Positions 23,701-31,722 of a stretch of DNA of 64,000 bases are shown piece after piece. The stretch comes from Planctomycetota bacterium (GTDB lineage Bacteria; Planctomycetota; PUPC01; DSUN01), in the NCBI GenBank assembly GCA_035384565.1, contig DAOOIT010000003.1:150485-214484 (forward strand), written 5' to 3'. Numbering within the stretch: the first letter of the stretch is position 1; the number at the start of each line of letters is the position of its first letter. The position numbers and the translations under genes were made by a program. Below the pieces are notes generated by a model that did not search any database, was not told the DNA's origin, and was given only the letters and a program-made list of their open reading frames with translations.

Positions 23701-26558
23701 GGGATCACCTGGACGCCGCTGAGGCGGACGCCGAGGTATTGGTCCTTCTTGGAGGCGACCCAGGCCCAGCCCGTGCCGATGACCTTCTCTTCCTTCTCGG
23801 TGAGGGCGGTCATCTCGAGGAGCAGATAGCCGGGCTCATCGGGGGTGAAGGCGACTGTGGCCGTCCCGTCGTCCTTCGTGGCCATCTTCTCGGCCTGGAG
23901 CTCCTTGAGGTCGTAGACGTCGCGGACGTCGTACGGTTTGCCTTCCTTCTGGAGCTGCTTCTCCTTGGCCTCGTTGTAGGTGGCGCGGAAGACGCGGAAC
24001 ATGCCCTCGGTCTTCACGGGCGCGTCGTTGGCGTTCTTCGCCACCACGTCAATCTCCACGCGGTCGCCGGGCAGGTAGACGTGGTTCTTGGGGTTCACGT
24101 AAACGTAGAACGGTTTGACAGTTACGCGGATGCTCTTCGAGCCGGTGATCTCGCGGCGGCTCTTGTCCACCACGCGGGCCTCGACGCTGTAGGTGTAGTC
24201 GCGCTGCTGCGCCGGGTCCTCGGGCAACGCGGGCGTCTCGACGGTGAGGGTCGCCACGCCGTGGGCGTCGGTCTTGAGCTTCTCGGTCTTCACCACGGTT
24301 TCGCCGCCGCCCCAGCCGCGGCCCCAGCGCCCGCGCCGCATCGCCATCGCGTCCTCGTAGTACCAGGCGTACTTGCGGTAGGGCTGATAGAAGTGCCAGT
24401 ACTGGCCCTGCTTCACCACGGCCTCGACCTCGGCCTCCTGCACGGGGCCGCCGAAGTAGTAGTTCGCGGCGATCTTCAGCTCGAGCTTGTCGCCCACGCG
24501 GTAGGTGTCCTTGCTCGTGGTGATCTCGACCTTGTACTCGGGGAGCTTATACTCCTCGACGCGGAACGCGGCGCTGCCCACATTGCCCTGGTTGTCGGGG
24601 CGGCGGATCTGGACGTTGTACTGCCCGAGCTTGGGCTCCTTGGCCAGCTTCACGCTGTCGGCCAGGGTGCCCATGTCGTTCGTGGTGAGCACTTTCTCAT
24701 AGAGCTTGCCGCCCTGGGGCTCGTGGATGATCACGCGGTACTGCTGGCCGGCAGCGTTCCGGAACACGTTGCCGTCGTAGTTGCGGACGACGAACTTGAA
24801 GTGGACCTCTTCCTCGGGCCGGTAGGCGGGCCGGTCGGTGTAGCCGTAGAACCAGAGGCCCGGCTGCATCGGCTGCCACCAGCCGCGGTAACTGGTCGAG
24901 AAAGCATACGAGCTGCCCTTGCGGGCGAGCAGATAGTACTGGTGGTGGCGCTGCGGGTCGCCGTGGACGAAGGTGTAGAAGCCGCCGTCGTTGCTCGTGC
25001 CCTTCGCGTCGGCCCAGCGCTGGGCGTTGTTCTCCCACCAGGTCCAGGCGATCTGCGCGTCGGCGCCGGCCACGGGCTCGCCGCTCAGCGCGTCGGCCAC
25101 ATAGGCCATCGTCTTGTCGCTCGCGCTCTTGGTCACCACGGCCAGACGGGTGATGAGCACCAGCGTGTCGGCGTGCACGCCGCCGCCGTCGGCGGTGACG
25201 AGATAGGCGCCTTCCTCGGCCAGATCGAGCGTCTGCTCGGCGTTGTGATACTCGTGTTCCTTCTTGTTCTCGAGGGGTACCTCCCAACTCTTGACCTCCG
25301 CGCCCTTGCCCGCGCGGGCCATCTCGAGCAGGCTCGTGTGATGAGCCTGGCCGAACGGCTCGGTGCGGAAGACTCGGAACGTGGCCTTCTCCTGGTTCCG
25401 CCATGAGTAGTTGACGGTGGGCTTCATGCCGGGCATGCAGGCGTACTGGGCGTTGACGCTGAGGACGGGCTTGCGGATGTTCTCGGCCCGCTGCCGCGCC
25501 TGACGCGAGAAGCGGCTCTGCTGGTCGTTGAACCGCTCGGTGAGCTTCTCGTAGTAGGCCAGGGCCTCGAGGAACTTGCCCTGCCCCTCGCGGCGCGAGG
25601 CCACGTGGAACACGGCCTCGTCCCAGTACTCCGTATCCGCATATTTCTCAATGATTTGCAGCGCGTACTCCTCGGTGCCGCTGCGCTGGGCGACCGTCCA
25701 TCGGGCCTTTGCCTCCAGGTCCTTGCCCGCGCCCAGAGCGTCAATCTTGGCGACCAGGGCGTCCACCCGCGCATACCATTCGAGGCGCTTCTTGAGCTGC
25801 TCTTCCTGCTCTGCGACGGGGCCGGGCCTGGGCCGCGGCGGCACGGGCGCCCGCAGGCCCTCCATCTGGGCCGCGCGACGCTGCGCCGGCGCGGGCGCCG
25901 GCGCGGCCGCGGGGGCGGCCGCGGGGGCGGCCACGGGAGCCGGAGCCGCCTGCGCGCCCTGCTCGGCCGCCTTCTTCGCGTCCTCGCGCTGTTTCATCAT
26001 CTCCTTGACCTGGTCCGGGGACATGTAGCCCAGCTCATTCATCCCCGCCTGGATACGGTCTATGTAAACCTCAGCCAGCTCGCGCTTTAGGGCGACCGGC
26101 GAGTCCTTCTTCACCTCCCTCTCGAGGCCCGCCATCGCGGATTCGAAGAGGGCGTTCACCTTGTCGCGGTTGCCCCAGTAGTTCCACTGGGTGTGCAGGC
26201 GGGCGAGGCCCGCCTGGGCGCGGGCCTTCCACAGGTCCTCGGTCGGGGCCTCGGTGAGCACCTGATAGGCCTTATCGGCCTTCTCATACGTGGTCTCGCG
26301 CCCGAACTGGCGGGCGATGCGGTAGGCCTCGGCGGCGAGATACTGCACCTCGCGCGCGCGGGGCGACTTCGGGAAGCGCTTGAGCAGCTCCTCGAACGCC
26401 TCGACGGCCGGCTTGAAGGACTTTTCGCGGAAGCTCTGTGTTCCCTTGGAGTAGAGCTCGTCCTCCGAGGGCAATTGCTGCCCCACGGCCACCAGCACGA
26501 TGCCTGTCGCAGCCAACAGGCCGGCTGCCTTCACCACCAGCTTGCGGATGGGTGACAT
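20742..26558 (-). CDS. Bacterial alpha-2-macroglobulin with N-terminal TPR-like domain, 1938 aa
   Basis: The product has an N-terminal signal/anchor (residues 6-28), TPR/YbgF-like helices (about 32-200, e.g. FKPAVEAFEELLKRFPKSPR), an Ala-Pro-rich linker, then macroglobulin domains (MG2-like, PAYRPEEEVHFKFVVRNYDG) and a bait-like disordered region near EDEKPESQPAAGRELQEGG. The thioester motif GCVEQ is present (C1457 to Q1460) in YPYGCVEQTLSRF, followed by the alpha/alpha toroid. Bacterial members trap proteases in the periplasm. The usual partner, penicillin-binding protein 1C, is absent here; an AsmA-like gene lies upstream. The ATG at 26558 has AGGAGG nearby and starts the signal sequence. 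Length exceeds typical ECAM (about 1650), the surplus being the N-terminal region. Confidence 0.92.
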   Translation of the reverse strand: MSPIRKLVVKAAGLLAATGIVLVAVGQQLPSEDELYSKGTQSFREKSFKPAVEAFEELLKRFPKSPRAREVQYLAAEAYRIARQFGRETTYEKADKAYQVLTEAPTEDLWKARAQAGLARLHTQWNYWGNRDKVNALFESAMAGLEREVKKDSPVALKRELAEVYIDRIQAGMNELGYMSPDQVKEMMKQREDAKKAAEQGAQAAPAPVAAPAAAPAAAPAPAPAQRRAAQMEGLRAPVPPRPRPGPVAEQEEQLKKRLEWYARVDALVAKIDALGAGKDLEAKARWTVAQRSGTEEYALQIIEKYADTEYWDEAVFHVASRREGQGKFLEALAYYEKLTERFNDQQSRFSRQARQRAENIRKPVLSVNAQYACMPGMKPTVNYSWRNQEKATFRVFRTEPFGQAHHTSLLEMARAGKGAEVKSWEVPLENKKEHEYHNAEQTLDLAEEGAYLVTADGGGVHADTLVLITRLAVVTKSASDKTMAYVADALSGEPVAGADAQIAWTWWENNAQRWADAKGTSNDGGFYTFVHGDPQRHHQYYLLARKGSSYAFSTSYRGWWQPMQPGLWFYGYTDRPAYRPEEEVHFKFVVRNYDGNVFRNAAGQQYRVIIHEPQGGKLYEKVLTTNDMGTLADSVKLAKEPKLGQYNVQIRRPDNQGNVGSAAFRVEEYKLPEYKVEITTSKDTYRVGDKLELKIAANYYFGGPVQEAEVEAVVKQGQYWHFYQPYRKYAWYYEDAMAMRRGRWGRGWGGGETVVKTEKLKTDAHGVATLTVETPALPEDPAQQRDYTYSVEARVVDKSRREITGSKSIRVTVKPFYVYVNPKNHVYLPGDRVEIDVVAKNANDAPVKTEGMFRVFRATYNEAKEKQLQKEGKPYDVRDVYDLKELQAEKMATKDDGTATVAFTPDEPGYLLLEMTALTEKEEKVIGTGWAWVASKKDQYLGVRLSGVQVIPDKQTYKKGETAQVLLVSQFPDAHVWLGIEGDQIYDSQLVPVRERSKLITVPIKDEYSPNVFLTANLVKDAMLWRHQSEIVVPPEDRFIDVKITTAKKTYLPGETAQFEVTATNHKGQPVSAELSLGLVDSSVYYIQSEYAPDIRQFFYGRKRQLAINTNSSFSWIRHKRVGEEDEKPESQPAAGRELQEGGQRLRGGWGGGGMDEQFGYADARRAAPMMAKAAAAPGAPEAEFAANGAMAGRAMDRAEKKSFDKDGGPAGGPEDLAEAVMREDFRATAFWQPAIKTDAAGKAIVQVKFPDSLTDWTATARAVTPDTAVGNVTFSTQTKKNIIVRLQCPRFFQEKDSVTLSAIVHNYLDVDKDVKVTMKQSGLSITQAPVVTVKVPKGGEQRVDWLAQVTEPGEAKIQVMAQTDVESDAMGKTFAVLPHGIEKFLAKSGSVGEPVAAADSDPAKSPPLKSEAVETLTLPAERNNLATVLNIDLSPSIASTMLGALDYLAQYPYGCVEQTLSRFVPAVVTAKTLRDLGVRNPALEAKLPDMITKGLDRIYGAQRSDGGWGWWGGAPDSDPWMTAYASYALTLAKQAGVNVDDGRLQRGIGALRANLVQLDKRDDVMAYALYVLSQHKISDAKRLDAVWNRRENLNAYTRALAALTFHNLGDHERARIMLRNLEDRLELDKENGTARWGKTHGYWHWSDDAVEATSYALKAYLAIEPKNPLVKQGMKWLVYNRKGNQWKSTRDTAKAVYALSDYVQQTRELDPNYKVTVFVNDKPVKELVVNKDNALKLDGRITLGDSDLKSGENKIRIVKEGAGNLYYTTGMYFYTKEEKITGAGHELFVNRTYAKLTLDKDNKEVRTPLDYGAQLASGDRIEVTLDIEAKNDYEYLVFEDPKASGCEPVEIRSGWHWGGGLSAYMEVRDVKTAFFVSHLPQGKHKLTYVLRAEVPGTFNALPTTGYAMYVPDIRGLSDEWKVKIGERPAPVVGMLR

Positions 26559-26627
26559 TGCCTCCTGCTCCTTCCTCAAAACGGGGCTTGGGCCATGGCC
26601 GCGGCGCGGCCTCCTCCTGTCACCACC

Positions 26628-26656
26628 ATTAGACGCGCCGCCGCCCGACCGGTTCC
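26628..26656 (-). promoter_or_regulatory. Possible ECF-sigma-type promoter before the alpha-2-macroglobulin gene
   Basis: On the minus strand GGAACC (26656-26651) and TCTAAT (26633-26628) are 17 bp apart, resembling extracytoplasmic-function sigma promoters (GGAAC/TCTNA). It is not a good sigma-70 match. Speculative: it would allow expression separate from the upstream genes under envelope stress. Confidence 0.3.
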
Positions 26657-26728
26657 ACTTCTCCCGCTCATTTGCCTCTCGCAGAGCGTGTCTGGCGTAA
26701 GGCATTAGAGAATAATCACTTACAGCTC

Positions 26729-28822
26729 TCACGGCCTCCTTCCGAGGCGAAAGGCCAGGATGGACTCAATCGGGATTCGGGCACTGGGCGCCTCCGCCGT
26801 GCCCCCGACGTGCATGATGGGCAGGCCCGCCTCGAGGTAATCGGCCAGGCCGGCGGGGATGAAGGCGACCTCCCGCGGCTTCCGCACGAACAGGCTGTAG
26901 TGCAACTCGCCGTCGAGGGTGCTGTGCCCTCGGATCACCAGCGCCCCGCCCCCGTGGGGGAACGTGGCGGTGGCCGTCACCTGCCCGCCTGCCAGGGTGA
27001 AGGGGACTCTCGAGCGGCCGAACTCCAGGGTGCGGATATCGGGCCTGCCCTTCGCCTCGGCAAGCAGGCGCAGCAACGGGGCTCCCACGACGCGGAGCCG
27101 GTCCAGCGACGCCTCGCCCGCGCCCGTCAGGGTGGAGGCGAGGTCGTCGGGCGCCAGGCCACCGGCGGCCAGGACCGCATCCAGGGACGCCACGAAATCC
27201 AGCGCCTCGGGCCGGCCGCCCGCCATCGCATAGAGGATGCCGAGGACCGGCACGGGGCTGGTCGCCAGCACGTCCTGGTCGAGCGGCACGCCGTCCATCG
27301 CCACGCGCGCGTCGTGGCGCCAGGCGCCGTCCAGGACGCCGCATGCGGCGGCCTCGACGCGGCCGGCGGCCGGGCGATCGCGCGGGAGGCCGACGAGCAC
27401 CCGCAGGCCCTCGGGCCACTGCGCGAAGTCTGCCCAGCCGCTCAGAGCCGAGCCGCCCGCCATCACGGGGAGTTGGCCATCGGTGCCGATCGCCGCGCGC
27501 TGGCCCGCGGCAGGCCGGGCCTCGGCCCTCGCCTCGAACCGCAGGCCGGCCGTGCTCAGCACGCAGCGCGACAGCTCGGCCGAGAGGTCCGCGAGGGAGA
27601 ACCGCCCGTCGAGGTCGAAGCTTATCGGGGGTACGGGGAGGCTCGAATCGGGGTCGAGCCGGGCCTCCGCCCCGTCGAGTCTGCCGCGCACGGCCACGGT
27701 GGCCGCATCCAGGTTGCCGTGGAGTGTGGCCTCGAGCGAGGCCCGGCCGGCGGCCAGGCGCGTGCCCGGCAGGCCGCCGCGGGCCAGATCGGCCGCGGCA
27801 GTCACGGTGGCATCGAGCATGTAGTTGCCCATGTGGAACGACGGCTCGCTGCCGTCCGCCACCATCTGCTTGAGCGAGGCAACCAAACGCACGCCATCGC
27901 CCGGCGCGGAGGCCGCCGTGAGGTCGAAGTGCGGGTGGAGTGCCGAGAGTTCGCCCGTGAGGGTCGCCGCGAGCGCCCGGGTCGGCCCCACGAAGCCCAG
28001 TGGCGGCGCCTCGGGCAGGCCCGTGAGGTGCAGCCGCGCCGTGCCCCGCACCAGCCGCTGGGTGCGCAGGTCGAGGTCGAGGTCCGCATCCAGAGCCGCG
28101 CCGCGCAAGGCAGCGGGCAGCGGGCGCTGCGGCATCAGCGCGGCGGCGAGCGGGCCCAGGGCGAGCGAGTGCACGGCCACGTCGAACCGCGCATGGTCAA
28201 AGGCCTCGGGCTCGGGCGTGAGATAGATGTCGCCCGCGACAATCGCGGCGCCGCCCGTGGTCACGCGCGCCCCGATGCGCACGGCGCGCTTGTGCCCCTC
28301 GAGGGGGCCGATGGCCACGTTGGTGAGGGTAAGCGAAGCCGCGCCGCCGCTGCCGAGGTCGGTGTAGCGCACACGCACATTCGAGGCCGCCAGGCGGCCG
28401 AGGCGGGTGGCCTCAGGCGGGCGCTCCGCGAGGTCCTGGGTGTTCAGGCGCCCGTGCCGGTCGCGCACGAGGAGGATTTCGGCGCCGTCGCCCACGAGGA
28501 CGCTGGCCCCGCCAAGCGTCGCGTGCAACTCAGGGATTCGTGCGAAGGGGCCGTTGCCGAAGCCCGGGCGCTCCTGGACCGTGATGCTGCGCGCCTGGAT
28601 GCCGGAGAGCAGGCTGAGGCGCGCCCCTTCGACGCGCACCTCGCGCCCGAGGGCCGCCGCCAGCCGGCCCGCGACCAGGCGCCCGACGAACGCCTCGGGC
28701 AAGAGGGGCGGCACCAGCAGTGCCCCCGCAATCAGGAGCACCAGGGCGGCTGCGGCGAGGCGCAACGCGCGCCGCGCGCTGGCTCTGGCCGGCCCCTGGT
28801 TCGGTGCATTGGCGCTTGACAC
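26729..28822 (-). CDS. AsmA/TamB-like envelope protein
   Basis: The 697-residue product starts with one membrane helix (AAAALVLLIAGALLVPPLL) and continues VAGRLAAALGREVRVEGARLSLLSG, the standard opening of AsmA-family proteins, with RITVQ-type beta repeats after it. The body is rich in short beta strands with Gly and Leu, consistent with the repeating beta-groove of bridge-like lipid transporters. It ends IPIESILAFRLGRRP. The family is linked to lipid movement or outer-membrane biogenesis; no direct partner is present. The start is GTG at 28822, for which the ribosome-binding site is weak. It is the gene just upstream of the alpha-2-macroglobulin. Confidence 0.75.
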   Translation of the reverse strand: MSSANAPNQGPARASARRALRLAAAALVLLIAGALLVPPLLPEAFVGRLVAGRLAAALGREVRVEGARLSLLSGIQARSITVQERPGFGNGPFARIPELHATLGGASVLVGDGAEILLVRDRHGRLNTQDLAERPPEATRLGRLAASNVRVRYTDLGSGGAASLTLTNVAIGPLEGHKRAVRIGARVTTGGAAIVAGDIYLTPEPEAFDHARFDVAVHSLALGPLAAALMPQRPLPAALRGAALDADLDLDLRTQRLVRGTARLHLTGLPEAPPLGFVGPTRALAATLTGELSALHPHFDLTAASAPGDGVRLVASLKQMVADGSEPSFHMGNYMLDATVTAAADLARGGLPGTRLAAGRASLEATLHGNLDAATVAVRGRLDGAEARLDPDSSLPVPPISFDLDGRFSLADLSAELSRCVLSTAGLRFEARAEARPAAGQRAAIGTDGQLPVMAGGSALSGWADFAQWPEGLRVLVGLPRDRPAAGRVEAAACGVLDGAWRHDARVAMDGVPLDQDVLATSPVPVLGILYAMAGGRPEALDFVASLDAVLAAGGLAPDDLASTLTGAGEASLDRLRVVGAPLLRLLAEAKGRPDIRTLEFGRSRVPFTLAGGQVTATATFPHGGGALVIRGHSTLDGELHYSLFVRKPREVAFIPAGLADYLEAGLPIMHVGGTAEAPSARIPIESILAFRLGRRP

Positions 28823-28867
28823 TGGCTTCTGGCTGCTCAGGGTTGTGCGTGCCGTGGGCGACGCGGT

Positions 28868-29710
28868 TCAGCCGCTCGAGGCGCCGAAGCGGCGGGTGAG
28901 GGCCGCGCCCTCGGCCGCGTGGTCGCCGAAGCGCGGGAAGAAGCCCACGATCACGCCGTCGGTGGCCTTGAGGTTGCGGAAGGCGAATTCGTAGGCGCGC
29001 TCGGTCTGCTCGGGGCGCTCGGCCAGGCGGCCGCCACCGAGGATCTTGAAGGCTAGGCACGGGCGCTTGACCGCACGGATCACCTCGCACATGCGCACCG
29101 GGTCGCTGGGCAGGAACTCGCCCCAGAGCGGCACCTCGCCCAGCATGGCGTGCAGCTCCTCGGGCGTGCGCGTGAGGCGGTAGAAGCAGGCCATGTAGAG
29201 GTCGAGGTCCCACCCGCTGTCCTCCGCGTAGCAGAGGACCTCAGGATTGTGGGCCGACGTGCCGGCGAGCACGCCCAGGTCCTTCACCCGCTTCGTGAAG
29301 TCGCGCACCTGGTGGATCTTGCCCTCGCGCCAGAGGCGGTCCGTGACGCCGCCGTGGTGGACCACGGCGATGGGCCGGTAGCGCTTCACGGTGTCTTCGA
29401 GGGCCTTGGCGTCCTCGGTGTGGGGCGTGTTGGCCAGGAAGATCCACTGGATGTCGCGGCCCGCGTCGCGCAGGCGGCTGAGGGCCTGGCCGATCTTCTC
29501 GTGCCAGGACGTTTGCCAGGTGTTGATCCCCAGGTCCATGCAGTGCGCGATCAGCGCGACCGTGCGGTCGAGGGTGAAGTACTCGTGCATGAAGCGGCTC
29601 ACGAGGCCGCCCATGTACGAGTAGCCGAGGATGGGGTTGGCGCCGACGACGAGCCGGCTCACGGTGTGCTTGCCCAGGCGAATCGAGGGGAGGGGCGGGG
29701 ACGTGTTCAT
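28868..29710 (-). CDS. Aldo/keto reductase-like TIM-barrel protein
   Basis: The 280-residue product has IRLGKHTVSRLVVGANPILGY at the start and DLGINTWQTSWHEKIGQAL, the layout of aldo/keto reductases (G-x-x-x-S-R-L-x-L-G followed by D-x-GIN). The canonical Asp-Tyr-Lys-His tetrad is not obvious: the Tyr position is replaced around TWQTSW, while IAVVHHGGV keeps the strand carrying the His. It may therefore be a non-canonical or inactive relative. Its ATG overlaps the stop of the upstream gene (ATGA), implying coupled translation. Substrate unknown. Confidence 0.6.
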   Translation of the reverse strand: MNTSPPLPSIRLGKHTVSRLVVGANPILGYSYMGGLVSRFMHEYFTLDRTVALIAHCMDLGINTWQTSWHEKIGQALSRLRDAGRDIQWIFLANTPHTEDAKALEDTVKRYRPIAVVHHGGVTDRLWREGKIHQVRDFTKRVKDLGVLAGTSAHNPEVLCYAEDSGWDLDLYMACFYRLTRTPEELHAMLGEVPLWGEFLPSDPVRMCEVIRAVKRPCLAFKILGGGRLAERPEQTERAYEFAFRNLKATDGVIVGFFPRFGDHAAEGAALTRRFGASSG

Positions 29711-31677
29711 CGAGGTCGCACCTGTTCGAAGAGTTGGCGGGTGTTGATCTCCTGCATGTGCCGCGTGACGCTCTCGCCGTACGGCTCGCTGGTGATGCGG
29801 TTGCCGTCGGCCGTGTAGAGGCCCGAGGGGTCGCCGCGCACGTAGCCGGAGGCCCCGGCGAGGTAGTCGTACTCGCCCATGATCATGCGGGTGGTGAGGT
29901 ACGACGTGTAATCCTGCACGCGCCCGCGCTCCATGTGCAGTGCGAGGTTCTCGCGGCGCATCTGCTCGGAGTTGGCGGCGATCTGCGCGCTCACGCGGCG
30001 GATGCCCTCGTAGTACCTCCGCAGCCCGTCGGCGATGTACTCGCCCACCTTCTCCTGGTTGAGGCGGTACGAGGTCATGACCTGCGCGAGCACGGGGAGC
30101 CAGGCGTCGAACTGGGCGGCGGGGGCCCAGATGGTGAGGTGGCCGAGGCCGAAGCCGGCGTCCATGTAGTTCCCCACGCACCAGCCGAGCGAAAAGCCCT
30201 TGTAGGGCGTGCCCTGGCGGTTGAAGGTGTAGACGAAGTGCTCGACGCTGCACGGGCGGCCGCCGGTGATGCCCGCGCGCATCTGCTGCACGAGGTCGGG
30301 GCGGTCGGTGACCTCGAAGCGGAAGTTGGTGCCGTGGCCCTGCTTGACGCAGGCCGTGGCCAGCGCCTGGTGCGGGCGGCAGAAGTCCGACACGAGCATC
30401 CCCGGCAGGCGCACGAGATGCGCATAGCGAGGGGTCATGAAATCGCAGGTGGCCGCAACGAAGTAGGCCTGTTGCGTGGGGTCGCAGGCGATCACCTGGC
30501 CCTTGCCGAGGTCCACCTGTTGCCAGTTCGCGGGCGCCGTGTAGCCGCCCCAGCCGCCGGCCAGGGCGCGCGGGACAAAGGGCGGCACCTGGACGGGTTG
30601 CGGGCCCGCCTGCCGGGCGGCTGCCACGCTGCCCTCGTCGAAAGCGAAGACGTTCTTGGCCACGCGCAGGTTGGCGAGGGTCTGGAGCAGCACGGGCGCG
30701 ATCTGCGCCAGTTGCCCGTCGGGCGCGTCGAGGCGCTGCGTGAGCAACAGCCCTTCGCCGGCCGACACCAGGCAGCGCAACTGGCGCTTCTGGCCGTTGC
30801 GGGCGACGTAGGTGCCGTCGAACACCAAGGTCATCTTCTTGCCGGCGGTGCGGCAGCGCGCGGTGGGAGCGAGCTGGAGGTTGACCGTGCGTTGCGACAG
30901 GTCGGCCACGAACCACCGCGCCGCCGCCAGGCCGTCGTTGGCTACGGGCACCGCGCCGTGGAAGTTGGCGACCTCATAGAGGCCGTTCGGGGCGACCACG
31001 GTGAACGCCCACGCCGGCGGGTCCTGTTGCCAGAACTCGTCCACGCTCCACCCCGCGGGCTTCAGGAGGGTGAAGGTGAGGTGCTTGGAGACGTAGTTCT
31101 CCCACCGCACGGCCTGCGTGCTGGGCGGCGGCACGGGGACGGGGCGCGGCGCCGGCGAGGGCGCCGGCGCGGAACCCGCCCCGGCGGGCACTTGCAGGCT
31201 TGCCATGAGACGAGCGAACGTGTCCTGATACGCCGCCAGCTCCGCCTGCGGGCAGTTGCACGAGAGCATCACCTGGTGGCGTTCGCTCTTCAGGAGAAGA
31301 TAGTAGGCGTGCATCGGCACGCCCTGCGTCGCGCTCGTGGCTGAGGCGAGCAGCGCCGGGCGGCCCGACACGGTGAGCGGCTCCGAGCCGACGAGCTTCC
31401 ACCCGGGCACCTGCTGCTGGAGGACAGCGGCCAGAGACTGGAGCCACTGCTCGGCGGTGCCCGGCTCGAGCGGGCCGGCGAAGATCACTACGTTGGCCCG
31501 CGAGTTGGGCGACGACACCATGGTCATCCGGCCCGCGCTCTGCGTCGTCCAGTCCGACGGCGCCGACACCCGCCACACGCCCTCGGGGTCCGTCACCTGC
31601 TTGCTTGCCCCCCCGAGCGCTGTGCAAGAGAACGCCGCGACGCCCACCCACACAGACGCCAACCTGCACAACCTCAT
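29707..31677 (-). CDS. Secreted protein with repeated PsbP/DcrB-like domains, function unknown
   Basis: The 656-residue product has a signal peptide (LASVWVGVAAFSCTALG). Two similar domains follow: residues of about 30-165 (WRVSAPSDWTTQS to FARLMASLQVP) and 190-345 (LTFTLLKPAGWSVDEFW to LLQTLANLRV). Both have the alpha/beta character of PsbP/DcrB-like domains, and they are joined by a Pro-Ala linker near 168-185. A third region (375-656) has WGGYTAPANWQQVDLGKG and may be another divergent copy with a helical tail. I cannot name a function. It overlaps the TIM-barrel gene by 3 bp and follows a Tat-exported Gfo/Idh gene by 45 bp. Confidence 0.55.
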   Translation of the reverse strand: MRLCRLASVWVGVAAFSCTALGGASKQVTDPEGVWRVSAPSDWTTQSAGRMTMVSSPNSRANVVIFAGPLEPGTAEQWLQSLAAVLQQQVPGWKLVGSEPLTVSGRPALLASATSATQGVPMHAYYLLLKSERHQVMLSCNCPQAELAAYQDTFARLMASLQVPAGAGSAPAPSPAPRPVPVPPPSTQAVRWENYVSKHLTFTLLKPAGWSVDEFWQQDPPAWAFTVVAPNGLYEVANFHGAVPVANDGLAAARWFVADLSQRTVNLQLAPTARCRTAGKKMTLVFDGTYVARNGQKRQLRCLVSAGEGLLLTQRLDAPDGQLAQIAPVLLQTLANLRVAKNVFAFDEGSVAAARQAGPQPVQVPPFVPRALAGGWGGYTAPANWQQVDLGKGQVIACDPTQQAYFVAATCDFMTPRYAHLVRLPGMLVSDFCRPHQALATACVKQGHGTNFRFEVTDRPDLVQQMRAGITGGRPCSVEHFVYTFNRQGTPYKGFSLGWCVGNYMDAGFGLGHLTIWAPAAQFDAWLPVLAQVMTSYRLNQEKVGEYIADGLRRYYEGIRRVSAQIAANSEQMRRENLALHMERGRVQDYTSYLTTRMIMGEYDYLAGASGYVRGDPSGLYTADGNRITSEPYGESVTRHMQEINTRQLFEQVRPR

Positions 31678-31722
31678 CGTGCCCTCCTTTCCCGCGTCCC
31701 GGAGGCGGGTCCGCCGCGGAGT

